Below are positions 31,450 to 41,199 of a DNA stretch of 47,364 bases, in pieces. Position 1 is the first letter of the stretch. Every line of letters starts with the position of its first letter. A model generated the notes under the pieces. That model did no database searches, was not told where the DNA came from, and saw nothing but the letters and a program-made list of their open reading frames with translations. The stretch lies in NCBI GenBank assembly GCA_041662765.1, contig JBAZRT010000001.1, positions 1 through 47,364 on the forward strand, written 5' to 3'. Origin of the DNA: JAPLXD01 sp041662765 (GTDB taxonomy: Bacteria > Patescibacteriota > Minisyncoccia > Moranbacterales > UBA11712). The translations under genes were made by a program, and so were the position numbers.

Positions 31450-32934
31450 ATGAATTTTATGAAGGCCATATTTAACGATAAATTAAGCAAAAAAGAGATC
31501 TCTGTTGAAACATCCACCGTTATTTTCATAATCGCGGCGGTTTCGCTTTTTGTTCTGTCGAATTTCATTGTCGGATTCAGTTTGCCGCTCTATCTTTTCG
31601 CGGTCCTGTTTGGTTTTGCGCTCTCGATTGTTTTTCCAAGAAGCGGATTTTACGCCATTGTTTTTCTGACTGTCGTCTTTGAAAGGTTTTTCACCCTGGT
31701 CCCGATATATTGGAATCGAGCGGAATACAAGATATATCCTCTTGATATTCTTTTTGTCGGTGTGATATTGGGGACGATCTATCAATTGATAAAAAATGGT
31801 CTGCCGAGAAAGCTAAAGATCGCTGATTATTTGGTTGCTATATTTATTCTCGCGAGCGGAGCTTATTTCATCGCCAGTGCTTTTCTTCTTCACACTGATG
31901 GAGCGATAGCCTTCAGTACGTTCAAAAACTATGCTTTCTATGGACTTTTCTATTTTGCCGTCGTGTTTCTATTCGATAGCAAAGAAAAGCTTCTCAGGCT
32001 TCTCAAGTTTTTTTTGGCCGGCGCGATTGTTGCATCAGTATTTGTTTTCATCGGAATCATCCGCGGCGAAGGCTTGTGGACCGAATTTACTCCGCTTTCA
32101 ACTCCGGGGACAAGAATTCTTGCTTTTCCGCACGCCTTCTTTTTCACGATGGCACTTTTGATCTCGCTCCTTTGGATTGCATTGCGAAAAGACAGCTACT
32201 CGGATTTTCTCAAAATAATGATCCCAATATGGATAATTGGGATTGTTGGCTCTCTTATGCGCCATCTTTGGATAAGCCTATTTATTTCCGTTGTTTTCCT
32301 TTTTTTCCTTCTTCCGAAAAAAAACAAGAAAGTCCTGAAAAATATCTTTTTTCATTATGCCTTTTTTGCGGCCGCGCTGTTTGTCTTGGTCGCCTATGTA
32401 TCGTTTCTTTTTCCGCAGGCGAGCATTTCCAAAGTTTTCAATGGCGCGCTTGGGGTGGCCGGACAGAGATTTGTGTCCACAGCTCAAGTCAGTTCCGACG
32501 AAAGTTTGAACTGGAGAAGAAGCGTTTGGCAAGCGACCTGGAAGGATTTCCAGCATTCACTCGTGTTCGGGTTGGGATATGGAAAGAAAATTTCCGTTGA
32601 AATCGGTTTGAAATACAAAGATTTCGTTGAAGTGCGAAATATCCACAATTCCCTCCTCACGATTTTCATCCAGATGGGGCTCTGGAGCGTGGCTCTTGTG
32701 GTCGCGATGCTCTGGTTTCTTTTCAAATCTGTGTATTTCGCGCTCAGAAAATCAAGAGAGAAATTGGGCGATACTGCATTTTTGCGGCTGGCATTTCTTG
32801 CGTTGTTTGTGAACTATCTGGCCGCGTTTCTTTTTCAGACTTATCTGGAAACCAATCTTCTGGGAATATTTTTCTGGATAATTCTGGGAGGATTGTCCGA
32901 GTTGGGTAATAATGAAATTGATGAAGCCAAATAA
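31450..32934 (+). CDS. O-antigen ligase/polymerase-like (Wzy/WaaL) membrane protein
   Basis: 494 residues with about eleven hydrophobic helices. The large loop between the late helices carries the Wzy_C-type features: RRSVWQATWKDFQHSLVFGLGYGK and RNIHNSLLTIFIQMG, whose His is expected in the active loop. Such proteins polymerise or ligate lipid-linked sugar repeats on the outer face of the membrane. It heads the glycosyltransferase cluster and may work with the Wzz-like proteins at 26726 and 36028. Ends directly against the next ATG. Confidence 0.87.
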   Translation: MNFMKAIFNDKLSKKEISVETSTVIFIIAAVSLFVLSNFIVGFSLPLYLFAVLFGFALSIVFPRSGFYAIVFLTVVFERFFTLVPIYWNRAEYKIYPLDILFVGVILGTIYQLIKNGLPRKLKIADYLVAIFILASGAYFIASAFLLHTDGAIAFSTFKNYAFYGLFYFAVVFLFDSKEKLLRLLKFFLAGAIVASVFVFIGIIRGEGLWTEFTPLSTPGTRILAFPHAFFFTMALLISLLWIALRKDSYSDFLKIMIPIWIIGIVGSLMRHLWISLFISVVFLFFLLPKKNKKVLKNIFFHYAFFAAALFVLVAYVSFLFPQASISKVFNGALGVAGQRFVSTAQVSSDESLNWRRSVWQATWKDFQHSLVFGLGYGKKISVEIGLKYKDFVEVRNIHNSLLTIFIQMGLWSVALVVAMLWFLFKSVYFALRKSREKLGDTAFLRLAFLALFVNYLAAFLFQTYLETNLLGIFFWIILGGLSELGNNEIDEAK

Positions 32935-34107
32935 ATGAAAATTCTCGAAATCAACAAATTTAATCACATCCGTGGCGGAGCCGACAAGCACTTCATTGAT
33001 CTCGCGCGCCTTTTTGAGTCGAACGGAGACGAAGTGGGAGTTTTTGCGATGAGTCATCCGGAAAATCTGCATTCTGATTTCTCGAAGTATTTTGTCAGCC
33101 GGGTGGACTTTGAAAACGGAAGCCTTTTCAACAAAATGAAAGGGGCGTTTCGCGTTTTCTGGTCATTTGAAGCAACGCGAAAAATCGCGAAACTGCTGGA
33201 TGAATTTCAGCCCGACGTTATCCATATTCACAATATCTATCATCAAATATCGCCGTCCATTCTTCTTGAAATAAAAAAGCGCCGGATCCCGATCGTCATG
33301 ACGGTCCATGATTGGAAGCTGATTTGTCCGAATTATCTTTTGAACTGCGAAGAGCCATATTGCAAGAAATGCGTCGCTGGAAAATATTGGCACTGCGTCT
33401 CAAAAAAATGCGTGAAAAATTCTTATGCCAAAAGCTTGATCGCTGTTTTGGGCCTTTATTTCCATCGCTGGCTCAAAATCTATGAAAAAAATGTCGATTT
33501 GTATATTGCGCCGAGCCGGTTCGTGAAAAACATTCTTGTCCAAGCGGGCTTTCCGGAAAAGAAGATCAAAGTTTTGGCTCACTTCGCGAGCGTTCAAGAC
33601 TCGCAAAACGGGAAAGATGCAAACGGGGAAAATTATGCGCTTTATTTCGGCCGCATTTCAAAAGAAAAAAATGTTGATGAACTGATCGAAATATTCAAGA
33701 GCTTGCCGATCAAGCTTGTTCTGGCGGGCAATAGGGAAGCTGGTTTTGAAATTCCGCGTCACCCGAACATCAAATATGCCGGTTTCAAGAACAGTGTCGA
33801 GCTGGCGAAGCTTATCAAAAATTCCAGCTTCGTTGTTTCAGCCTCAAAGCTTGCGGAAACTTTTGGCCTGGTTGCTCTTGAGGCGATCAGTGCGGAAAAG
33901 CCTTTCGTCGGATATGATGTCGGAGGATATGGTGAAATGATTGAAAATGGCGCGAATGGGTATCTGGTGAAAAATAAAGAGGAATTCAAAAGCAAAATCC
34001 TGGAATATGCGTCGGGAAAAGCGACCAAATTCAAGTTTCAGGCCGATAAGTTCAGTCCGGAAAGGTACTATGTGGGGATAGTTGACATTTTTCAGTCTAT
34101 TTGCTAA
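32935..34107 (+). CDS. GT4 glycosyltransferase
   Basis: 390 residues of GT-B fold, starting at the base after the previous stop. N-terminal motifs KFNHIRGGADKHFIDLARLFESNGDEV and DVIHIHNIYHQISPSIL are typical of GT4. The C-terminal domain has LYFGRISKEKNVDELIEIF and the donor-binding ESFGLVALEAI-like sequence (AETFGLVALEAISAEKPFVGYDVGGYGEMI). A Cys-rich insert (NCEEPYCKKCVAGKYWHCVSKKC) around residues 139-161 occurs in a subgroup of these enzymes and may bind metal. Retaining enzyme; sugar unknown. Confidence 0.93.
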   Translation: MKILEINKFNHIRGGADKHFIDLARLFESNGDEVGVFAMSHPENLHSDFSKYFVSRVDFENGSLFNKMKGAFRVFWSFEATRKIAKLLDEFQPDVIHIHNIYHQISPSILLEIKKRRIPIVMTVHDWKLICPNYLLNCEEPYCKKCVAGKYWHCVSKKCVKNSYAKSLIAVLGLYFHRWLKIYEKNVDLYIAPSRFVKNILVQAGFPEKKIKVLAHFASVQDSQNGKDANGENYALYFGRISKEKNVDELIEIFKSLPIKLVLAGNREAGFEIPRHPNIKYAGFKNSVELAKLIKNSSFVVSASKLAETFGLVALEAISAEKPFVGYDVGGYGEMIENGANGYLVKNKEEFKSKILEYASGKATKFKFQADKFSPERYYVGIVDIFQSIC

Positions 34108-34142
34108 TCTATAAGGTCAATTTTAATCAATAAATCAATCCT

Positions 34143-34745
34143 ATGAAAATCGTGAAAACAGTCATTTCAATCATTGTCGCCAGCGGCATACTGGCCGCCT
34201 CGACCGCGTTTGCCGGATGCGGCGACCCCCAACTTTATAGGCTCTCAAAATATAGTGGTTTTGCGGGCGAAAAGATCAAGATCACAGGAATAAATTTTGG
34301 AAACAGAAAAGGGAAGGTCATGTTTGATGACTGGACAAAAGCCGAAATTGTCAGCTGGGGAAAAAAGAAAATCACTATCCTTGTTCCGGATGTTGAGGTG
34401 ACGGAGGCGCACAAAGTTCGCGTTTGCGACAGAAACAATGACTGCACGCGGTCCCAAAAATTTTTCGTGAAAAGAGCGGGCCCCGAGCTTTGGAAGATCA
34501 AAAATTTGAGCGGCTCAAAAAATTATCAGGGAAAACCGGGAGATGTGTTGAAGCTGACCGGGCAAAACTTCGGGGCCAATGACATCTCGGTTCTTTTTGG
34601 CAGTACTTCGGCGAGAATCATTGCCCGGAAGAAAACATGGATGAAAGTTGTTGTTCCTGAGCTGGAGCGCAACAAGACATACGCGGTCAAAGTGACTGAC
34701 GGAGCTCCTGATTCCAACACCCAAGACTTTTTTGTGATTCCGTAG
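34143..34745 (+). CDS. secreted protein with two IPT/TIG domains
   Basis: 200 residues. Signal peptide (IVKTVISIIVASGILAASTAFA) then two Ig-like IPT/TIG repeats, each with the GxxITGxNFG core: GEKIKITGINFGNRKGKVMFDD and GDVLKLTGQNFGANDISVLFG, followed by ...ITILVPDVE and ...MKVVVPELE strands. Three Cys in the first repeat region may form a disulfide. A probable cell-surface adhesive or structural protein inserted between glycosyltransferase genes. No SD; no anchor seen, so its attachment is unclear. Confidence 0.85.
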   Translation: MKIVKTVISIIVASGILAASTAFAGCGDPQLYRLSKYSGFAGEKIKITGINFGNRKGKVMFDDWTKAEIVSWGKKKITILVPDVEVTEAHKVRVCDRNNDCTRSQKFFVKRAGPELWKIKNLSGSKNYQGKPGDVLKLTGQNFGANDISVLFGSTSARIIARKKTWMKVVVPELERNKTYAVKVTDGAPDSNTQDFFVIP

Positions 34746-34809
34746 GGAAATAAAGGAATTGTTCCGGGTGTATCTAAGGATTAGGCGGGCTTATTATCAA
34801 ATATAAATT

Positions 34810-36006
34810 ATGAAAATCGCATATATTGGACAAAAAGGAATTCCTGCCCACATAGGCGGCGTGGAAAGATACGTCGACGAAGTGGCGGTTCGAATGGCAA
34901 AGAAGGGCCATGAGGTTTTTGTCTATGTGAGAGATCATTATACTCCAAAAAATTTGAAAAACTATAAAGGAGTAAAGCTGGTCCATCTGCCGACGATCAA
35001 AACCAAGCATCTTGATGCCATCACGCATACATTCCTCTCAACGATCCATGCTCTTTTTCAGAATTATGATGCTATCCATTATCATTCCTTGGGACCGTCG
35101 ACTCTTTCTTTCATCCCAAAAATTTTCTGCCGCAAAACTGCTGTCATATCCACCTATCAGTCCCAGGACTATGGACATCACAAGTGGGGTTTTTTTGCGC
35201 GAACTTATTTGCGGATGGGTGAAATGATCACTCTCAAGGTTCCCGACAAGACAATTTCTGTTACGGATTATTTGAGAAATTATGGACTCAAGCAATATGA
35301 AGAAGATTCGATTGTTATTCCCAACGGCGTGACATTGTTCAAAAAAGCGTCATCGCTGAATGTTTTCAAGAAGTGGTCGCTCAAGAAAAAAATGTATGTA
35401 TTGGCCGTCAGCCGCTTGGTTGCGCACAAAGAAATTCATACTCTTTTCCAGGCATTCATCAATCTCAAAGCGCTCGGAAAAATCGACAAAGAATTCAAGC
35501 TGGTGGTTGCCGGGGGTGGCAGCTATACGGACAGCTATGTGCGGGAGTTGAAAACCATGATCAGAGGCCGAAAAGATATTGTCCTGGCTGGAGTGCAAAA
35601 GGGAGAAAAATTGGCGTCTCTTTATAAAAACGCGGCTTTCTTTGTCCAGCCCTCTCGAGCGGAAGGTTTGTCTCTTGCGCTTCTTGAAGCGATGGGGATG
35701 GGACTTGCTCCGCTTGTCAGCGATATTTCAGAAAATCTTTCGGCTATTTATGGAAATGGTTATGTTTTTCGGATGGGCGACATTTTTGACCTTATGAGCA
35801 AGCTCGAATATTCGATAAGTCATCCGACAGAAATGAGAGTAATGGGAGAAAAGGCCCGCCAGATGGCGAAAGAAGCATACAACTGGGACAAAATAGTTGA
35901 TGATATTGAGAGTGTGTATGATGAAGCCGTAATAGAAAAATGGAAAAAAACGAATTTGAAGGGAAAGAAACAAATTCTTTCTCATCGTCGGGGAACCTGT
36001 CTCTAA
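34810..36006 (+). CDS. GT4 glycosyltransferase, rhamnosyltransferase-like
   Basis: 398 residues, GT-B fold. The N-terminus MKIAYIGQKGIPAHIGGVERYVDEVA is the start typical of the DUF1972-containing GT4 subgroup to which rhamnosyl/fucosyl transferases belong. The C-terminal half has VLAVSRLVAHKEIHTLFQAF and the donor motif FVQPSRAEGLSLALLEAMGMG. With the complete dTDP-rhamnose pathway downstream, rhamnose transfer is a reasonable inference. No SD before the ATG. Confidence 0.92.
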   Translation: MKIAYIGQKGIPAHIGGVERYVDEVAVRMAKKGHEVFVYVRDHYTPKNLKNYKGVKLVHLPTIKTKHLDAITHTFLSTIHALFQNYDAIHYHSLGPSTLSFIPKIFCRKTAVISTYQSQDYGHHKWGFFARTYLRMGEMITLKVPDKTISVTDYLRNYGLKQYEEDSIVIPNGVTLFKKASSLNVFKKWSLKKKMYVLAVSRLVAHKEIHTLFQAFINLKALGKIDKEFKLVVAGGGSYTDSYVRELKTMIRGRKDIVLAGVQKGEKLASLYKNAAFFVQPSRAEGLSLALLEAMGMGLAPLVSDISENLSAIYGNGYVFRMGDIFDLMSKLEYSISHPTEMRVMGEKARQMAKEAYNWDKIVDDIESVYDEAVIEKWKKTNLKGKKQILSHRRGTCL

Positions 36007-36027
36007 AATTTTATATAGATTAAAAAA

Positions 36028-36918
36028 ATGTTTTATCAACGAAATCAATTCAAGAGTTTCCTCAGTTACGCCATATTCACGGGCGCCGTGACAATGCTTG
36101 TTGTTTTTTTGATCTCACTTTTCTTGCCCAAAGAGTGGCTGGTGAGCGGAAAAATTGTTGTTTTTCCTTCCGGACAGCCGGCGAGTGCTTCGCAAAATCT
36201 TTTGGCGGAGACAGGAAACACGGCCGAGATCGTCAAAAGCGAATCTTTTCGAAAAGCGAATTTCGGCGGTCGGGCTGCAAATTTTGCAGGTGCAAAAGTT
36301 TTGAAAAATTCTTCCATGGTTCTGGTGAAATTTCGCAGCGGCGGAAATGATATCCGATCGTATGAAGATTTGATCGTGAAAATTCCGGGCCAAGTCGACG
36401 AATATGCGCGAGACCTTTATAGCGGTTCGCCTTTCAAATACAAAATAGTAAGCGATCCTGAAATTTCAGCAAGTCCCGTGCGGCCAAACCTTCTTCTCAA
36501 CTCGATCTTTGGATTTTTGGGCGGCGCGCTGCTTTATATGATCTATTATTGGACCGGATTTGAGTCCAAGCAGCCGGAGGGCGAAGAAATTGATGCGGAG
36601 ACAGAAAAAGTTGTTGCAATAGTTTCTCCGGAGATCAAGCTGACTGAAAAAGCTGAGAAAAAAGAGGCAAAGACCGGAAAGCTGACCTCGCCCAGTCTAG
36701 GCGGAGGAAAAGTAGTGGTTGAAAAAGGAAAACCGCATTTCGCGCCGGGCGAAAAAACCGAGACAATCGAGAAAAGAACAATTTTTCCAAAAAGCAATTC
36801 TGCCGCACCTGATAATCTTCCTTTTGTGGATGAAATGATCTCTTCCTCCAGCATTCAAGAGCCATCAGACGATGAAGTGAAAGAGCGGTTGAATCGGCTG
36901 ATGCGAGGAGAATTGTAA
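36028..36918 (+). CDS. Wzz-like membrane protein with long charged tail
   Basis: 296 residues. Helices at about 12-31 (SYAIFTGAVTMLVVFLISLFL) and 155-174 enclose a periplasm-facing domain of about 125 residues (VSGKIVVFPSGQP to PEISASPVRPN, the latter resembling the Pro-rich segment ahead of the second Wzz helix). The C-terminal 115 residues are charged, Lys/Glu-rich and cytoplasmic, ending in a short helix DDEVKERLNRLMRGEL. Likely regulates chain length of the surface glycan; second such protein in the window. Terminator follows. Confidence 0.65.
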   Translation: MFYQRNQFKSFLSYAIFTGAVTMLVVFLISLFLPKEWLVSGKIVVFPSGQPASASQNLLAETGNTAEIVKSESFRKANFGGRAANFAGAKVLKNSSMVLVKFRSGGNDIRSYEDLIVKIPGQVDEYARDLYSGSPFKYKIVSDPEISASPVRPNLLLNSIFGFLGGALLYMIYYWTGFESKQPEGEEIDAETEKVVAIVSPEIKLTEKAEKKEAKTGKLTSPSLGGGKVVVEKGKPHFAPGEKTETIEKRTIFPKSNSAAPDNLPFVDEMISSSSIQEPSDDEVKERLNRLMRGEL

Positions 36919-36956
36919 AAATAGAAAAGTATTTTGAATAAAGCTTTGTATCGAAG

Positions 36957-36982
36957 AGCGTCCATGATCGGGCGCTTTTTTG
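36957..36982 (+). terminator. intrinsic terminator
   Basis: AGCGTCC pairs with GGGCGCT around a six-base loop, then six T. Confidence 0.8.
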
Positions 36983-37041
36983 ATTTTTTGGAGGAAATGT
37001 ATTAGCATAAAAATACTAAACGATTTTAACCGCAAATACAT

Positions 37042-37497
37042 ATGATCAATGGAGTAAAAATAAAGCAAATCAAAAGATTTTCCGATGACCGCGGATTTTT
37101 TTGCGAGGTTATTAAATTCGGGGAGGATACTTTTTGCGAGGTGAAACAGACGAGCTATACGGAAACCTATCCGGGCGTGATCAAAGCTTTTCATTGGCAC
37201 AAAAAACAGATCGATGTCTGGTTCCCGATCAAAGGAAATATGCAGATCGTTCTCTTTGATATGCGAGAAGATTCACCGACCAAAGGCGAGACACAGGTGA
37301 TATACGGAGGAGAAAACAATCCGATTCAAATTTTGATCCCAATCGGCGTTGCGCACGGATATCGCGTTCTCGGAAACAAGCCGGCGACGCTTTTCTATCA
37401 CACAAGCGAAGCCTACGACCCGGCTGATCCCGACGAAGAAAGAATTCCCTTTGACGATCCGAAAATAGGATTCGATTGGACGACAAAAAATAAATAA
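37042..37497 (+). CDS. rfbC: dTDP-4-dehydrorhamnose 3,5-epimerase family protein
   Basis: 151 residues, single cupin. Motifs: RFSDDRGFFCEVIKF at the start, PGVIKAFHWHKKQID (His51, in the position of the catalytic His of RmlC, although the classical LRGLHYQ is replaced), FPIKGNMQIVLFDMR and PIGVAHGYRVLG. It is shorter than typical RmlC (~180), so a related sugar epimerase cannot be excluded. First of the four-gene dTDP-rhamnose set. Confidence 0.85.
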   Translation: MINGVKIKQIKRFSDDRGFFCEVIKFGEDTFCEVKQTSYTETYPGVIKAFHWHKKQIDVWFPIKGNMQIVLFDMREDSPTKGETQVIYGGENNPIQILIPIGVAHGYRVLGNKPATLFYHTSEAYDPADPDEERIPFDDPKIGFDWTTKNK

Positions 37498-37508
37498 GAT
37501 TATAAATT

Positions 37509-38513
37509 ATGAAGTTGCTTGTCACTGGAGGTGCGGGGTTCATTGGCTCGAATTTCGTCCGCTATATCCTCAAAAAATATCCGGACTATGAGATCGTCAA
37601 TCTTGACCTTTTGACTTACGCGGGAAATTTGGAAAATTTGAAAGATATCGAAAAGAACAAAAATTATAAATTTGTGAAAGGCGACATAGCCGATAAGGAG
37701 CTGGTTCAGAGCTTGGTAAAAGATTCGGATGTGATCGTGAACTTTGCCGCTGAATCGCATGTTGACCGGTCAATTCTTGACAGTTCGGATTTTATCAGGA
37801 CAAATATTGTCGGGACGCACAATCTTCTCGAAGCGGCGAAAAAGAACGGCCTCAAGAGATTTCATCATATCTCTACAGATGAGGTTTTTGGCCATTTGGG
37901 GCCGAATGACCCCGCCTTCAATGAGCGCGCGCCCTACGCTCCCAGAAGCCCCTACAGCGCGTCCAAAGCGGCTTCTGACCACTTGGTCCGGGCATATTTC
38001 CATACCCACGGCTTGCCGATCACCATTTCCAACTGCTCAAACAATTATGGCCCTTTTCATTTTCCGGAAAAGCTGATCCCGCTTGCGATCACCAATCTCA
38101 TCGAAGGCAAGAAGATTCCGGTATACGGGGATGGGATGCAGGTTCGCGACTGGCTTTTTGTTGAGGATCACTGCGAAGCGATTGATCTGATTATTCAAAA
38201 AGGCAAGATCGGCGAAACATATTGCATTGGCGGAAATTCCGAAAAAACGAACATGGAGATCGTGAAAAAAATCCTCGAGCTTCTCAACAAAGGTGAAGAG
38301 ATGATAGAATATGTGAAGGACCGTCCCGGCCACGACCGTCGCTATGCGATTGATTTTTCGAAAATAAGAACAGAGCTCAACTGGCAGCCGCGGACAAGCT
38401 TTGAAGACGGGATGCGGGAAACGGTTGATTGGTACAAAACGAATGTTGACTGGTGGCACGATGTGAAAAGCGGGGATTATCAAAAATATTACGAAAAACA
38501 ATATGGCAAATAG
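37509..38513 (+). CDS. rfbB: dTDP-glucose 4,6-dehydratase
   Basis: 334 residues, extended SDR fold. NAD-binding GGAGFIGSNF (7-16), NLDLLTYAGNLENL, active-site STDE (122-125) with VFGHLG, and YSASK (149-153) with the catalytic Tyr and Lys. It converts dTDP-glucose to dTDP-4-keto-6-deoxyglucose. Starts 11 bases after rfbC and overlaps rfbD by 11 bases. Confidence 0.97.
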   Translation: MKLLVTGGAGFIGSNFVRYILKKYPDYEIVNLDLLTYAGNLENLKDIEKNKNYKFVKGDIADKELVQSLVKDSDVIVNFAAESHVDRSILDSSDFIRTNIVGTHNLLEAAKKNGLKRFHHISTDEVFGHLGPNDPAFNERAPYAPRSPYSASKAASDHLVRAYFHTHGLPITISNCSNNYGPFHFPEKLIPLAITNLIEGKKIPVYGDGMQVRDWLFVEDHCEAIDLIIQKGKIGETYCIGGNSEKTNMEIVKKILELLNKGEEMIEYVKDRPGHDRRYAIDFSKIRTELNWQPRTSFEDGMRETVDWYKTNVDWWHDVKSGDYQKYYEKQYGK

Positions 38514-39372
38514 GATCCTAATCATCGGTTCTCACGGAATGCTCGGACAAGACCTTGTGCGCATGTTTGATGCTGACCAGAGTTGGGAGGTTTTTGCGTA
38601 TGACCGCGACCAGATCGATATCGCTTCAAAAGAAAGTCTGCGAAAAAAGATCGAAGAAGTCAGGCCAAAAGCGGTGATCAACGCGGCCGGATACAACGCC
38701 GTGGACAAATGCGAATCGGATGAAATTGAATTTGAACTTGCCAAAAAGATCAATGGATATGGTCCGGGAATTTTGGCCAAAATATGCAAGGAAAAAGATA
38801 TTCCGATCGTCCACTTCGTGAGCGATTATGTTTTCGACGGGGAAAAGGGGGAATATACGGAGAGCGACAAACCCAGTCCGATCAGCAATTATGGCCGATC
38901 AAAGCTTCTCGGGGAAGAAGAAATAAAAAAGAATACGGACAAATATTTTTTGATCCGCACTTCGAAGCTGTTTGGAAAACCCGGAGCATCGCCGATGTCC
39001 AAGAAAAGTTTTTTTGATACGATGATCTCGCTTGCCAAGGACAACAGTGTTTTGAAAATAGTCGATGAAGAAAAAAGCTGTTTCACATATACGCCGGATC
39101 TTGCGCTTGAAACCAAGAAAATGATCGAAGAAAAAGTTCCGTTTGGAATATACCATGTCGTGAACGAAGGTGCTTGTACGTGGTACGAAGCTGCCTGTGA
39201 GCTGTTCAAGCTTGCAAAAATGGATATCGAAGTGATTCCGGTGAGTTCAAATGAATTTCCGCGTCCGGCCAAGCGCCCAAACTCGTCTGTGCTTCTCAAC
39301 ACGAAACTGAAGCCGCTGAGAAATTATGAAAAAGCGCTGAAAGAATACTTGGAAGAAAATTATTCTATATAA
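38503..39372 (+). CDS. rfbD: dTDP-4-dehydrorhamnose reductase
   Basis: 289 residues, SDR fold. N-terminal IIGSHGMLGQDLVRMF, then INAAGYNAVDKCE, SDYVFDGEKGEYTESD, and SNYGRSKLLGEE with the catalytic Tyr/Lys. Last step to dTDP-L-rhamnose, using NAD(P)H. Overlaps rfbB by 11 bases and precedes rfbA by six, indicating one operon. Confidence 0.95.
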   Translation: MANRILIIGSHGMLGQDLVRMFDADQSWEVFAYDRDQIDIASKESLRKKIEEVRPKAVINAAGYNAVDKCESDEIEFELAKKINGYGPGILAKICKEKDIPIVHFVSDYVFDGEKGEYTESDKPSPISNYGRSKLLGEEEIKKNTDKYFLIRTSKLFGKPGASPMSKKSFFDTMISLAKDNSVLKIVDEEKSCFTYTPDLALETKKMIEEKVPFGIYHVVNEGACTWYEAACELFKLAKMDIEVIPVSSNEFPRPAKRPNSSVLLNTKLKPLRNYEKALKEYLEENYSI

Positions 39373-39378
39373 ATCCGT

Positions 39379-40185
39379 ATGAACAAAATGAAAGGCATCG
39401 TTCTTGCCGGAGGGACGGCGACAAGATTGTTTCCTCTCACGGCGACGACCTCAAAACAGCTTCTGCCGGTGTACAATCGCCAAATGATCTTTTATCCCCT
39501 CAATGTTTTGGTGAAAGCGGGGATCAAAGATATTTTGATGATCGTCACGCCTGAGCATTCGGGTCAGTTCGTCAATCTGCTGGGACGGATTTTTGAGCGG
39601 CATAAAGTGCATCTCGAATTCAAAGTGCAGAGCGTCCCGCGCGGGCTCGCTGACGCGTTCATTTTGGGAGAAAGTTTCATTGACAACAACAATGTGGCGA
39701 TGATCTTGGGGGACAATATTTTTGAGGACGATTTTTCGGACATTATCAAGACTTTCAAGAGTGGCGGACATGTTTTCGCCAAAAAAGTGCCGGATCCGGA
39801 AAGATATGGCGTCGTGAAATTTGACGAAGCGGGAAAAGCTATCCAAATTGTCGAAAAGCCGGTGGAATGGATCAGTGACTATGCCATTCCCGGTCTTTAT
39901 GTTTTTGACAACAAAGTATCCGAAATCGCAAAAAAATCAAAACCTTCCGAGCGCGGGGAAATTGAAATAACGGATCTTATGAATTTCTATCTCGAGAAGG
40001 GGGAATTGCAAGTCAGTCCGATCAAGGGCGAATGGCTTGACGCCGGAACGTTTGACACATTGCTTGAAGCGGGACGGATCGTGAAAGAAAAAGAAATATA
40101 CAAAAATTTCGACCCGCAAATCGAGCGTGCGATCGAAGAATTCAACGCGGAAATTAAAACGATTGCCAAAAAACAACTGCTATAA
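39379..40185 (+). CDS. rfbA: glucose-1-phosphate thymidylyltransferase
   Basis: 268 residues, nucleotidyltransferase fold. The signature loop reads GGTATRLFPLT, with Ala in place of the usual Gly in GGxGTR. QLLPVYNRQMIFYPLNVL and ILGDNIFEDDF (metal-binding Asp) follow, then EKPVEW and GEWLDAGTFDTLLEA. It makes dTDP-glucose, the first step of the rhamnose pathway. About 20 residues shorter than typical RmlA at the C-terminus, perhaps affecting the allosteric/dimer region. Confidence 0.92.
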   Translation: MNKMKGIVLAGGTATRLFPLTATTSKQLLPVYNRQMIFYPLNVLVKAGIKDILMIVTPEHSGQFVNLLGRIFERHKVHLEFKVQSVPRGLADAFILGESFIDNNNVAMILGDNIFEDDFSDIIKTFKSGGHVFAKKVPDPERYGVVKFDEAGKAIQIVEKPVEWISDYAIPGLYVFDNKVSEIAKKSKPSERGEIEITDLMNFYLEKGELQVSPIKGEWLDAGTFDTLLEAGRIVKEKEIYKNFDPQIERAIEEFNAEIKTIAKKQLL

Positions 40186-40225
40186 TTTGCGAGGCTCGCG
40201 AAAAAATAATTTCTCGAGTAGGCTA

Positions 40226-40247
40226 CCCGTCGGCAAAGCCGGACGGG
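40226..40247. repeat. G+C-rich palindromic element between rfbA and galU
   Basis: CCCGTC-GGC pairs with GCC-GACGGG around AAA with one bulged G. It lies inside a larger imperfect inverted repeat (TTTCTCGAGTA with TACTCTCGAAA). It looks like an intergenic palindromic (REP-type) unit of the kind scattered through CPR genomes; only one clear copy lies in this window. Confidence 0.6.
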
Positions 40248-40329
40248 CACACGCAATACTCTCGAAATTTATTTTTTCACTCGCCAGTATGATATTTCGT
40301 ATTTTTGTTAATTTCGTAGTTCGTAAATC

Positions 40330-41190
40330 ATGAAGATCAAAAAAGCCATTATTGCCGTCGCCGGTTCCGGAACCAGATTTTTGCCTGTGACGAAAGCAAT
40401 GCCCAAGGAAATGCTTCCGATTGTTGACAAGCCGATCATTCAATTGGTTGTCGAAGAGCTTGTTGAAGCCGGAATCGAAGATATAATTCTCGTCACAAAA
40501 TGGGATAAAAAGCCCCTGGAGGATCATTTCGATCACTCCTGGGCGCTTGAAAACGAACTGGAAAAAGCGGGGAAAACGGAAAGATTAAATGCAGTGAAAA
40601 GGGTGGCGGACATGGCCAATTTCATATATGTTCGCCAGAAAGGACCGTACGGAAATGGAACGCCGGTGCTTTCGGCAGCCAGTCTTGTTGATGACGAGCC
40701 GTTCGTGTTCGTTTGGGGGGATGATCTCGTGAAATCGAAGATCTCTTTCACAAAACAAATGGTTGAAGACTATGAAAAAAACGGCCAGCCTATGATCGGA
40801 GTGCAGAAAGTTGCCAAAGAGGATGTTGTGCGATACGGGATCGTGAAATTGCGCGAAGGAACAAACGAAATTGAAGATATCATCGAAAAACCTTCGATCG
40901 AAGAAGCGCCGTCTCAGCTGGCGGATTTTGGACGAATGATCTTGAATCAGGATATCATTGATGTGCTCAAAGGAACCGCGCTTGGAAAAGGAAATGAGCT
41001 TTGGATCACTGACGCGATCAAAAAATATGTTCAAGACGGCGGAATTTTTTTGGCGAAAGAGATCGAAGACGGAGAATGGCTCACGACGGGAGATCCTTTG
41101 AATTATCTCAAAGCGCTTCTCACCTATGCGGCGGACAGGGAGGATATTGGCAAGGAACTCAAAGAATACACGCAGAAATTATTTCGTTAA
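40330..41190 (+). CDS. galU: UTP-glucose-1-phosphate uridylyltransferase
   Basis: 286 residues. GSGTRFLPVTKAMPKEMLPIVDKPIIQLVVEE is the GalU signature. YVRQKGPYGNGTPVL, FVWGDDLV and EDGEWLTTGDPLNYLKALL are further family motifs. It makes UDP-glucose for glycan synthesis, possibly also the donor for the GT2 synthase at 13558 (inference). Followed after nine bases by a GT4 gene, so these two are likely cotranscribed. Confidence 0.96.
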   Translation: MKIKKAIIAVAGSGTRFLPVTKAMPKEMLPIVDKPIIQLVVEELVEAGIEDIILVTKWDKKPLEDHFDHSWALENELEKAGKTERLNAVKRVADMANFIYVRQKGPYGNGTPVLSAASLVDDEPFVFVWGDDLVKSKISFTKQMVEDYEKNGQPMIGVQKVAKEDVVRYGIVKLREGTNEIEDIIEKPSIEEAPSQLADFGRMILNQDIIDVLKGTALGKGNELWITDAIKKYVQDGGIFLAKEIEDGEWLTTGDPLNYLKALLTYAADREDIGKELKEYTQKLFR

Positions 41191-41199
41191 GATCGTTTT